A stretch of DNA of 64,000 nucleotides, taken from contig CAZWDU010000010.1 in the NCBI GenBank assembly GCA_964632845.1, positions 9,690 to 73,689 on the forward strand, read 5' to 3'. This DNA is from JAOZHU01 sp964632845 (lineage in GTDB: Archaea > Thermoproteota > Bathyarchaeia > Bathyarchaeales > Bathycorpusculaceae). Positions 34,531-42,258 of this stretch are shown here, one piece after another (the first letter of the stretch is position 1; every line of letters starts with the position of its first letter). Under the pieces are notes generated by a model that saw nothing but the letters and a program-made list of their open reading frames with translations, was not told the DNA's origin and did not search any database. The translations under genes were made by a program, and so were the position numbers.

Positions 34531-35039
34531 CGGAGAAAACGGAAAAAGTAACCGTGAACGTAAAGTACCGAGACATCGAGAAAACCTTCTCTGCTCCACT
34601 GGAGGAAGCGTGGCTTTTGCTGAACAAGTTCTTCAGCGAGTTTATTCCTTCATTTGAAATCGCGGGTAAGCTGTGGCTGAACGTTGATTTGCAGAGTCTT
34701 GCGAAGGAATGCGAGGGATTAATTGCGTTCTCGAAGGAGGGCGCAAGCCTGATAGTTTCAAAAAACAAGTTGACGGATAACGAGACTTTGCTGTTGTGGC
34801 TCTTAGCGGGTTACATGGGGCATGAGCTTGGAATGTTGGAGACTGATGCGTTTTCGAAAGAGGAGTTGCAAGCGAAGCTTGGGAAAAGCGGGAAAATAAC
34901 CAGCACACGGCTTGGCGAGCTTGTGAAAAGCGACATGACAATGAAGACGGCTGACGACAAGTTTAGGCTGGCGACTTTTGGTGTTGTTCAGCTGCAGAAG
35001 GAGATTTTGCCGAAAATCAAGGCAAAAATAAGCGCTTGA
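34527..35039 (+). CDS. Unknown protein, third of the triad
   Basis: A 170-residue protein read from a TTG overlapping the previous stop. It opens with the same strand-strand-helix unit (VTVNVKYRDIEKTFSAPLEE, about 8-27, then FFSEFIPSF). An inserted stretch follows, then a C-terminal winged-helix-like region (about 95-150: LLAGYMGHELGM, LGKSGKITSTRLGELVKSD). It is the last gene of the gatDE-linked run; bases 35040-35179 after it hold no gene. It is probably a diverged paralogue of the two preceding proteins. Confidence 0.75.
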   Translation: MTEKTEKVTVNVKYRDIEKTFSAPLEEAWLLLNKFFSEFIPSFEIAGKLWLNVDLQSLAKECEGLIAFSKEGASLIVSKNKLTDNETLLLWLLAGYMGHELGMLETDAFSKEELQAKLGKSGKITSTRLGELVKSDMTMKTADDKFRLATFGVVQLQKEILPKIKAKISA

Positions 35040-35179
35040 TTTTGCATAGTTTGTTTATCATTTTTCCTAAGCAGAAAGGCAATTTGTGCGGAAACCGCTG
35101 GCAACTACCCAAAACGCGTTATCAAGTATTTTTTGGTAGCAAGCAGTTTCGGCTTAGGCAGTTCAAAATGGTGTAGCCT

Positions 35180-36010
35180 CTATAAGAGGGCTAACGCCGT
35201 TACCGCTTCTTCAAATGTGTGCTTTATCGGCATCGCGTCGACTTTAACGCCTAACGTCTTCAAGGTGTTGGCGGTTACGGGACCTATTGCCACTATGGTT
35301 GCCTTCGTATTCATCAATTCAATAAGCTTCTCTTTTGAGCCTTGTTTATCAAGCATCCTTAGCAGGTTTTTTGCGCACAGCGAGCTACCGAATATGATGG
35401 CGTGAATCTTTCCAGCGGCTAGGTTGCTGAAGAACTTTGTCGCCAAGCTGTTGTTTGCTGGCATTGCTGAATCGTAAACGTGAACTTCCTCTACCAACCC
35501 GCCTAAGGCTCTAAGCTTCTCTGTTAGCGTGGGGCTCGCTGCTGATGTTCGGGGAATGCGGATTGACTTGTCTCTGACGCCGATTTTCTGCAAGCTTTCC
35601 ACTATTCCGTCTGAAGTGTATTTTGGCGGAATGAAACTGACATGAATATGGTGATTGCCAAGTTCTTTGGCGGTTCTCGGACCAACAGCTGCAATCAGAG
35701 TTTCAGATATGTGCTCTCTCAAGTTGTCCAATTGTCCTAACTTCTCCGCGGCATTGAACAGAAATCTTACGCCATTAACGCTCATGAAAATAACATAATC
35801 GATCTGTCCTTTGTCCAGTTCCACAATGAACTTTTTTATAGGTGCCAAATCGCATGGAACTTTGACCTCTATAGTCGGCATGAAATAAGGTTTTCCCCCT
35901 CTTCGTCTGATAAGCTCCGCTACTTCCTCAGCTTGATCACGCGGTCTAGTTATAGCTACTGTTCTTCCTTTCAGTGACAACGCTTCGTGAACCATGCTAT
36001 CTTCCCACAT
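35180..36010 (-). CDS. hemD: Uroporphyrinogen-III synthase
   Basis: It closes and inverts ring D of hydroxymethylbilane to give uroporphyrinogen III, the common precursor of siroheme, corrins and heme. The 276 residues match the family. The two-lobe alpha/beta fold is seen as AITRPRDQAEEVAELIRRRGG (split at about 19-39) and VHVYDSAMP, with the late motif ATIVAIGPVTANTLKTLG. The start at 36010 overlaps the SUMT gene by 40 bases; the ATG at 35995 is an alternative. It is the last gene of the minus-strand tetrapyrrole operon. Confidence 0.9.
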   Translation of the reverse strand: MWEDSMVHEALSLKGRTVAITRPRDQAEEVAELIRRRGGKPYFMPTIEVKVPCDLAPIKKFIVELDKGQIDYVIFMSVNGVRFLFNAAEKLGQLDNLREHISETLIAAVGPRTAKELGNHHIHVSFIPPKYTSDGIVESLQKIGVRDKSIRIPRTSAASPTLTEKLRALGGLVEEVHVYDSAMPANNSLATKFFSNLAAGKIHAIIFGSSLCAKNLLRMLDKQGSKEKLIELMNTKATIVAIGPVTANTLKTLGVKVDAMPIKHTFEEAVTALALL

Positions 36011-36726
36011 AAACTCACAACCTCACCTACAACGATAACCGCTGGAGGCTTCACATTCTTCGCTTCTGCTTCCCCAGCAATGGAATCGATCTTACCTGTT
36101 ATAACCCGCTGGCGCTTCAACGTTCCAGACTCAACTACAGCCACAGGCGTATTCGGGCTTAGACCTCCCTCAATAAGCTTCTTGGCTATCACATCTAACG
36201 ACTCGACACCCATGAGAATCACAATCGTATCCACTGCCCCAGCAATCTTGCCCCAGTCAACAGTTCTATCGCCATTTCCCGCGCGGTGTCCCGTAACTAT
36301 AGCCAGCGACGAAGCGTACTTCCTATGCGTCACAGGAATGCCTGCGTATGCAGCAGCAGCAATTGCTGAAGTAACTCCTGGCACCACTTCAAAGGCAACG
36401 TTATTCTCAGCCAACGCCTCAGCTTCTTCGCCGCCTCTCCCAAACACGAACGGGTCGCCTCCCTTTAGCCTAACCACAGTTTTGCCGGCAAGCGCCTGTT
36501 TCACAAGCAAAGTAGCGATTTCTTTTTGAGACACAACGTGCTTCCCTGTTCTCTTTCCAACGTAAACCTTTTCTGCTATCTCAGGAATCAGCTTGAGAAT
36601 TTCTTTGCTTACAAGCCTATCGTAAACTACAACCTCAGCGGTTTTCAAAACTTCAACTGCTTTAATGGTGAGCAGTTTAGGGTCGCCTGGTCCAGCACCA
36701 ACCAAGAAAACTTTACCCTGACCCAT
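35971..36726 (-). CDS. cobA: Uroporphyrinogen-III C-methyltransferase (SUMT)
   Basis: It adds methyl groups from S-adenosylmethionine at C2 and C7 of uroporphyrinogen III to form precorrin-2, the branch point to siroheme and cobalamin. The 251 residues fit a single-domain SUMT. The motifs are VGAGPGDPKLLTIKA at the N-terminus, the VVRLKGGDPFVFGRGGEE block, VVPGVTSAIAAAAYAGIP, and ILMGVESL. No fused HemD or CysG domain. It overlaps hemD and hemC, so the genes are co-translated. Confidence 0.93.
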   Translation of the reverse strand: MGQGKVFLVGAGPGDPKLLTIKAVEVLKTAEVVVYDRLVSKEILKLIPEIAEKVYVGKRTGKHVVSQKEIATLLVKQALAGKTVVRLKGGDPFVFGRGGEEAEALAENNVAFEVVPGVTSAIAAAAYAGIPVTHRKYASSLAIVTGHRAGNGDRTVDWGKIAGAVDTIVILMGVESLDVIAKKLIEGGLSPNTPVAVVESGTLKRQRVITGKIDSIAGEAEAKNVKPPAVIVVGEVVSLCGKIAWFTKRCH

Positions 36727-37645
36727 ATTTTTCTCTCCATTCCCTCTCTATATCTCTACCGCCTTGCTTTAGAAGGCTTTCCGCAACTTGCTTACCCACG
36801 TTTTCAGCTTCATCAACTGTGCCTTCTGCAGTAGCGGAAATCCTGTTTGCGCCGTCTAGTTTGAACATGAAACCCTCAAGCGACAAGTGCTTGCCATCTG
36901 CGTGTCCAACAGCCCCGACGGGCATGCGGCAGCCACCCCCCAGCTGCAACATTAAGTTTCGTTCAGCAGTAATTTCCGCCCTTGTTGCCTTATGCTCCAC
37001 GGCTCGCAGAAGCTTAATGATTTCCCAGTTGTCCTTCTTTGCAATCACGGCTAAGGCACCTTGCCCGGGCGCTGGGGGAAACTGGTCCAGCGAGAAACGT
37101 TCTGTAATTAGGCTTTCCAACCCCATTCTTTTGAGACCTGCTTCCGCGACAATTAAGCCGTCAAATAAGTCCTTCTGCACTTTCTGGATTCTGGTGTCAA
37201 CGTTGCCCCTGATGGGCTTAACCTCCAAGTCTGGACGGAGAAATTTAACTTCTGCCAGCCTCCTCAAACTGCCTGTACCTATAACCGCGCCTTCTGGCAA
37301 AGCTTTGAATGTTAGTTTGCCTCGTGAAACAAGCGCGTCACGCGGTGAAGCCCTCTTTGGTATTGCCGCTGTAACCGTGCCCGCTGACTCCACAGTAGGC
37401 ACATCCTTCAAACTGGCAACAGCAAAATCAACCTCCCCGTTCACTATCGCTTGGTCTATTTCCTTCTCAAAAATACCTTTACTGTCAATGGTGAAGAGCG
37501 GCTTGCCCCTTTCCGTATCCCCAAGCGTAGCGATAACTTTGACTTTAAACTCCACCGCTGGATGTGCCGCTTTAAGTTCTTGAATAACCTGTTCTGTTTG
37601 TATCAGCGAAAGCTTGCTGCGTCTGGTGCCCACAGTCAAAATCAT
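36713..37645 (-). CDS. hemC: Porphobilinogen deaminase (hydroxymethylbilane synthase)
   Basis: It polymerises four porphobilinogens into hydroxymethylbilane. The 310 residues match. The N-terminus TVGTRRSKLSLIQT is standard, SLKDVPT and GTGSLRR line the active site, and the cysteine that holds the dipyrromethane cofactor is in LGGGCRMPVGA. It lies between hemL and SUMT in the minus-strand operon, overlapping SUMT by 14 bases. Confidence 0.95.
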   Translation of the reverse strand: MILTVGTRRSKLSLIQTEQVIQELKAAHPAVEFKVKVIATLGDTERGKPLFTIDSKGIFEKEIDQAIVNGEVDFAVASLKDVPTVESAGTVTAAIPKRASPRDALVSRGKLTFKALPEGAVIGTGSLRRLAEVKFLRPDLEVKPIRGNVDTRIQKVQKDLFDGLIVAEAGLKRMGLESLITERFSLDQFPPAPGQGALAVIAKKDNWEIIKLLRAVEHKATRAEITAERNLMLQLGGGCRMPVGAVGHADGKHLSLEGFMFKLDGANRISATAEGTVDEAENVGKQVAESLLKQGGRDIEREWREKYGSG

Positions 37646-37647
37646 GC

Positions 37648-38964
37648 CTAACCAGACCTGCCTTGGGCTGATGCTGCACGCAACGCCCTGTCAAAAGCGT
37701 TAATGGTAAGTTCAAAATCTTCTTCAGCATGTGCCGTTGACAGGAAACAAGTTTCAAACTGCGAAGGCGGAACAAACACGCCCTGCCTCAGAAGCTCACG
37801 GAAGTATGCTTGAAACTTTTTGGCGTCCGACAACTTGGCGCTTGTGTAATCGCGAACTGGCTTGGATGTGAAGAACACTTGGAACATGGATGCTATGTTG
37901 TGCACTTGCGCTTCCACATCATAACTTACAGCAAAATCCACAAGGGCATTCTTCAGTTCTGTGCAGTTCTTTTCCAGTTTCGGGTAGATTTCCTGTTGCC
38001 TCTCACGCAAAATCCGAACTGCAGTATACCCCGCCGTTGCTGAAACAGGGTTACCGCTGAAGGTTCCTGCCTGGTACACTTTTCCAGACGGCGAAACCTG
38101 CTGCATTATTTCTTTCCGACCGCCAAAAACCGCTATCGGAAAGCCACCGCCTACAACCTTCCCCAACGTCGCCATGTCAGGCTTAACATTAAAGTACTCT
38201 TGTGCGCCTCCAAGGGCAAGCCTGAAACCCGTGATAACCTCATCAAAAATCAACAACACACCACACGCCCGTGTCAGCTTCCTCAGGTAGCCCAAATACT
38301 CCTTCGTAGCCAGGATAAGTCCCGCGTTGCCCATGACTGGCTCAACAATAACCGCGGCTACCTCTTGTCCTTCACGCTTCAACGTTTCCTCCAATGCTTC
38401 AACATCATTGTAAGCCAAAACTATGGTGTTCCGCGTGGTCTCCTCAGGAATTCCCAGTGAGCTAGGGGTTCCGAAAGTTGCCGCTCCTGACCCTGCCTTC
38501 ACCAAAACGCAGTCATGCGACCCATGATAGCAACCTTCAAACTTTACGATTTTCTTTCTTCCAGTGAAACCTCTAGCCGTCCTTATTGCGTGCATGGTGG
38601 CTTCAGTGCCAGAATTAACCAAACGAAGCATCTCCATGCATGGCGACAGCTTGCTGATTTGCTCTGCAAACTCAATTTCCAGTTCAGTTGGCACCCCGTA
38701 GAGCGAACCTTTCCCTACTTGCTTTGATACTGCAGTGTTGATGTCCACGTTTGCGTGCCCCAAAATTAACGCGCCATACGCCATACAATAATCAACATAA
38801 GCCTCCTCATCCACAGTGTAAATTCTTGCGCCCTTCGCTTTATCAACAAAAAATGGGTACGGCTCAAACGCTCTGACAGGACTGTTTACCCCGCCAGGCG
38901 TAACGTTTTTCGCTCTCTCGTACAGTTGTCGTGAACTAGTGTTGTTTAAAATTGTTTCAACCAT
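37648..38964 (-). CDS. hemL: Glutamate-1-semialdehyde 2,1-aminomutase
   Basis: A PLP enzyme that converts glutamate-1-semialdehyde to 5-aminolevulinate; with HemA it forms the C5 pathway. The 438 residues match. It has NVTPGGVNSPVRAFEP, FVNSGTEAT-type LVNSGTEATMHAIRTARG, the LIFDEVITGFRL motif, and the PLP lysine in ATLGKVVGGGFPIAVFGG. It overlaps hemB by 19 bases and directly precedes hemC. Confidence 0.95.
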   Translation of the reverse strand: MVETILNNTSSRQLYERAKNVTPGGVNSPVRAFEPYPFFVDKAKGARIYTVDEEAYVDYCMAYGALILGHANVDINTAVSKQVGKGSLYGVPTELEIEFAEQISKLSPCMEMLRLVNSGTEATMHAIRTARGFTGRKKIVKFEGCYHGSHDCVLVKAGSGAATFGTPSSLGIPEETTRNTIVLAYNDVEALEETLKREGQEVAAVIVEPVMGNAGLILATKEYLGYLRKLTRACGVLLIFDEVITGFRLALGGAQEYFNVKPDMATLGKVVGGGFPIAVFGGRKEIMQQVSPSGKVYQAGTFSGNPVSATAGYTAVRILRERQQEIYPKLEKNCTELKNALVDFAVSYDVEAQVHNIASMFQVFFTSKPVRDYTSAKLSDAKKFQAYFRELLRQGVFVPPSQFETCFLSTAHAEEDFELTINAFDRALRAASAQGRSG

Positions 38965-39926
38965 GCTACTACCTCCTTGGCAAAATATGTTATAATGAGG
39001 TCGGCGCCAGCCCGCTTAATCCCCGTTAACATCTCAAGAGCCGCTTCTTTATCGTTTATCCAGCCTTTTTCAGCAGCAGCCTTTATCATGGCGTATTCTC
39101 CGCTGACATTGTACGCTGCAACTGGCACTTTGAAGCTTGACTTGGCAAGCTGAATTATATCCAAGTAGCACAAGGCAGGCTTAACCATTATTACGTCGGC
39201 GCCTTCGTTCACATCTAATTCGATTTCCCGCAAAGCCTCAGCTTGGCTTCCCCCGCTCATCTGGTAACTTTTTCTGTTGCCGCTTTTAGGCGAGGACTCA
39301 ACTGCGTCCCTAAATGGACCGTAGAAGCTTGACGAGTATTTTGCGGAGTAAGCCATTATTCCAACTTGGTTGAAACCCGCATCATCCAGAGCCATTCTGA
39401 TTGATTGCACTTGGCCGTCCATCATTGCTGACGGTGCTACCATGTCTACGCCCGCTTGGGCTTGACTGACTGCTACTTTTTGCAGGGCTTCCAACGTGAA
39501 GTCGTTCGCTACATCGTTATCCTTCACTATGCCACAATGCCCCGTGGAAGTGTACTGACAGAGGCAAACGTCAGCGATTACCGCTAGCTCATTTCCGAAC
39601 TCGGTTTTTAGCTTGTGGCTTGCTCTCTGGACTATGCCTGACGCAGCGTATGCGTTGGAGCCTGCCGCGTCCTTGCTCGTGGGTACGCCGAAAAGAAGCA
39701 CGGCTTTTATTCCCTGCTCTAAAAGTTTCCTTGTCTCTGCTACTGTTTGCTCAAGGGGTAACCGATAGCAACCAGACATTGCTTCTATTGGTTCAGGGTT
39801 TTGCGCTGTTTCGTCTACGAACATCGGCTGAATGAGTTCGCTGGGGTGTAGCCTGACTTTCTGAAGCATTTCTCTTATGGCGGGTGTTCTGCGGAGCCTT
39901 CGCATTCTTACCGCTGGAAAACTCAT
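38946..39926 (-). CDS. hemB: 5-Aminolevulinate dehydratase (porphobilinogen synthase)
   Basis: It condenses two 5-aminolevulinates to porphobilinogen. The 326 residues match. It has RRLRRTPAIREML, CLCQYTSTGHCG (metal-site Cys residues, so probably a zinc enzyme), and the Schiff-base lysine in GADVIMVKPALCYLD; a second active-site lysine lies in MAYSAKYSSSFYGPFRDA. It overlaps hemL and the upstream precorrin-2 dehydrogenase gene. Confidence 0.96.
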   Translation of the reverse strand: MSFPAVRMRRLRRTPAIREMLQKVRLHPSELIQPMFVDETAQNPEPIEAMSGCYRLPLEQTVAETRKLLEQGIKAVLLFGVPTSKDAAGSNAYAASGIVQRASHKLKTEFGNELAVIADVCLCQYTSTGHCGIVKDNDVANDFTLEALQKVAVSQAQAGVDMVAPSAMMDGQVQSIRMALDDAGFNQVGIMAYSAKYSSSFYGPFRDAVESSPKSGNRKSYQMSGGSQAEALREIELDVNEGADVIMVKPALCYLDIIQLAKSSFKVPVAAYNVSGEYAMIKAAAEKGWINDKEAALEMLTGIKRAGADLIITYFAKEVVAWLKQF

Positions 39927-40636
39927 TTAGCGCACTCCTTGTGTTCATGTTGTATGGTGGCGGTTGGCGATTTCTCACTGCGGGCTTTTTTCAGAGTTTC
40001 CATTGCCACCTCGTGAGCCTTGTCAAACTCTCCCTTTTTCAAAAGCTTCTTTACCTCTGCATTTTCAAGTACCTCGTAGAGAAGCTTTCTTCGAGTTTTC
40101 TGGTCTGCGATTTGCTGCCTGAGGCTTCGCCTTAGTTGGTCCTGCAATTTGACCTGAAGCAGGTCTCCATGCGTAATCATCTTCTCTATACGTTGTCTAA
40201 GGATACTTGCCATTGCTGGGCTTCTGCCCGCCGTTGATACTGCTACTTTTACGTCGCCGATTTTTGCCAGTGCTGGTAGAGTGAAGTCGCTGGTTGCCGG
40301 GTTGTCTGGTGTGTAGACCATATATCCCGCCGTTTTGGCGTGCTTGCTGAGGTCGGCGTTAAGCTTGTGGTTGTTTGTGACTGCGACAAGCAGGTCTGGT
40401 TTAGGGTTGAGGCTGTTGACGTAAGCTTCCGCGTTTTCGATGTTTTCTTTCTGCAAAGCAATTTTTCCCAACTGCTTGAGTTTCTGGATTCCACTTGAGG
40501 CGGTTTTGCTGACGACGAGGATTTTTGCGCCTGCTTCTAGAAAGTCCCGTGTTTTCCTGCAGCTTTCTGCGCCTCCGCCGATTACGACAACGTATTTTCC
40601 AGCAATTTTCAAGTCTACTATCATCTGTTTCTTCAA
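39923..40636 (-). CDS. Precorrin-2 dehydrogenase / siroheme synthase N-domain
   Basis: An NAD-dependent enzyme that oxidises precorrin-2 to sirohydrochlorin (SirC/Met8/CysG N-domain family), the step that supplies both siroheme and CbiX with substrate. It has 237 residues. A Rossmann fold begins VVVIGGGAESCRKTRDFLEAGA, followed by LLVAVTNNHKLN and the family motif DFTLPALAKIGDVKVAVSTAGRSP (split here at about 127-150). The C-terminal helical domain ends in a His/Glu-rich tail. It overlaps hemB by 4 bases and the permuted CbiA-like gene by 4 bases. Confidence 0.88.
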   Translation of the reverse strand: MKKQMIVDLKIAGKYVVVIGGGAESCRKTRDFLEAGAKILVVSKTASSGIQKLKQLGKIALQKENIENAEAYVNSLNPKPDLLVAVTNNHKLNADLSKHAKTAGYMVYTPDNPATSDFTLPALAKIGDVKVAVSTAGRSPAMASILRQRIEKMITHGDLLQVKLQDQLRRSLRQQIADQKTRRKLLYEVLENAEVKKLLKKGEFDKAHEVAMETLKKARSEKSPTATIQHEHKECAK

Positions 40637-42186
40637 CTCCCTTCAGGGTTAACGCGCCTGAAGTCTTCGATGAGTGATTTTTTGAATTTTCCAGAAAATG
40701 CCTCATAATCGACACTGGTTTTTTTGCAGGGTGCTGCAATTGCAGTTAATTTCTCCAAGTCCAAGTGCTGTTCTGCAGCGTCAATTGCTTTGGCTCCAAA
40801 CTCTTCATACCTGATTTCGATTTCAGGAATCATGCCGCGTCCTTCCAGTTCAATTCGCGGTACGATGCCAAGCAGTTCGACGCCTGCACTTTCAAAAGCT
40901 TGTTTTATTGCTGTTTTAATTTCGTTGGTTAGGTAGCTTGTGCTGGTTTTGTTCAGTATTACGCCCTTTACCTCTACGTCTAGGGCTTGCATATGTTTGA
41001 CGTAGTTGAGCGTGTTCAAGACTGTGCCTTCAACGCCTTCTTTTTCGCAAGCTGCAACTATGACCGTTGGCGCGCCTAGGACGGCTGCCACTTCCACGGT
41101 TGAACTAGGCTTAGCTGCTTTGTTCATGAGCAGTCCTGTGAAAGCGCTCATGGCTCCTTCGATGAGCAGGAAATCGTAGTCTTGGCTTGCGTCTTTGACT
41201 GCAGCGGCGAATGGTTTCCAGCCGCTTTCTCCAATTTTTAACGAAGCATAATTTCGGATGGGTTCTTTTATCAGGTAAAGCGCGGGTACAGAATCGCGTA
41301 TGTCGCCGCCTACTTTGACTACGCCGATGTTGACGCCTTTTTTCTTTAGTGCGCCTGCTATGCCTGTGGTTATGAATGTTTTTCCTGAGCCGCTTCCCAT
41401 CGCGGTTATCAGTAGTAATGGCGCTGGTTTTGCTTTTTTTGTGGTGTCACTTTTTGAATAGATGCCAGTTGCGATTCCCACTTCACTTTTCATAATTCTC
41501 AGTAGTTTTGAGTTTGCGGTTCTGATTTCTTGGAGTTCTTCAGGGTTTATGTCCAACGCTTTGGTGATGCCCTGAATTATCAGCGGGTTCTGCTCCAGTA
41601 ACGCGTGAACTGTTACTCCGACTACGTTGCCTTTCCAGTTAGCTACGCCAGAAATGAGGTCTTGTTTGTTGTTGTGGTAGTTGAGGCGTTTAGTTTGGGA
41701 AACCAGTATGGGTTTAGCTTCCTTATGCAGTGTGATTTCGCCGTACGTGTGACAGTGAAACCCAGTGACTTCAGCGCCTACTTGGTCTGTTAAGTAGCTT
41801 GGTCCTACGACTGTGGCTTTAACTTGGTCTGTACAGATCAGCGGCTTGAATTCTGCGTCTATTAATCCCAGTCCTTTACGTATGATTGGGCTGGCTGATA
41901 ACCTTCCGATGTCGGTTCCTCTTGACAGAATTTGGAATCCTGAGCAGACGCCGAGCACAAACTTGCCATTGTCGGCCATGTCTACTATTTCCCGCGTCAA
42001 GTTGCTTTTGATGGTTTGGGATTCTGCGAGGCTTCCGCCTGGGATTATCATCATGTCAAGTTTTTCTGAGGCTGGTTTGCCTGCTACAAGTCCGTCTTCG
42101 CGTACGAGGTCGGTTGGCAAGTTTCCGAATGTTTCGAAGCAGGGTAATGCTCCGGGCAAGTAAACCAATCCTACTTTGCGCCGCAA
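40633..42186 (-). CDS. CbiA/CobQ-like amidotransferase with reversed domain order
   Basis: A 517-residue protein. The N-terminal half (1-205) is a class I glutamine amidotransferase domain: MIIPGGSLAES, the nucleophile Cys81 in FVLGVCSGFQIL, and VVGVTVHALLEQN with His194. The C-terminal half (255-500) is a dethiobiotin-synthetase-like ATP-binding domain with the P-loop MGSGSGKT (263-270) and KVGGDIRD. Cobyrinate a,c-diamide synthase (CbiA) and cobyric acid synthase (CbiP) have the same two domains in the opposite order. Its place in the tetrapyrrole operon suggests side-chain amidation of a corrin or related ring. No canonical cbiA or cbiP is present in the window. The start is TTG. Confidence 0.75.
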   Translation of the reverse strand: MRRKVGLVYLPGALPCFETFGNLPTDLVREDGLVAGKPASEKLDMMIIPGGSLAESQTIKSNLTREIVDMADNGKFVLGVCSGFQILSRGTDIGRLSASPIIRKGLGLIDAEFKPLICTDQVKATVVGPSYLTDQVGAEVTGFHCHTYGEITLHKEAKPILVSQTKRLNYHNNKQDLISGVANWKGNVVGVTVHALLEQNPLIIQGITKALDINPEELQEIRTANSKLLRIMKSEVGIATGIYSKSDTTKKAKPAPLLLITAMGSGSGKTFITTGIAGALKKKGVNIGVVKVGGDIRDSVPALYLIKEPIRNYASLKIGESGWKPFAAAVKDASQDYDFLLIEGAMSAFTGLLMNKAAKPSSTVEVAAVLGAPTVIVAACEKEGVEGTVLNTLNYVKHMQALDVEVKGVILNKTSTSYLTNEIKTAIKQAFESAGVELLGIVPRIELEGRGMIPEIEIRYEEFGAKAIDAAEQHLDLEKLTAIAAPCKKTSVDYEAFSGKFKKSLIEDFRRVNPEGS

Positions 42187-42225
42187 TTTTGCTTTCTGCC
42201 ACCCTTTGGGCTAGTTACGATAAAG

Positions 42226-42258
42226 CTTATATTTAAGTTGCATGGTTTATCCAACCAT
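42226..42258. promoter_or_regulatory. Divergent hemA promoter with GGTTGGAT-type operator
   Basis: A near-palindromic TATA element CTTATATTTA (42226-42235) lies between the two divergent tetrapyrrole operons and could serve both directions. CATGGTT-TATCC-AACCATG follows at 42241-42259; read on the minus strand it contains GGTTGGATAAACC. The palindrome overlaps the predicted hemA transcription start, as a repressor site would. Confidence 0.6.
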
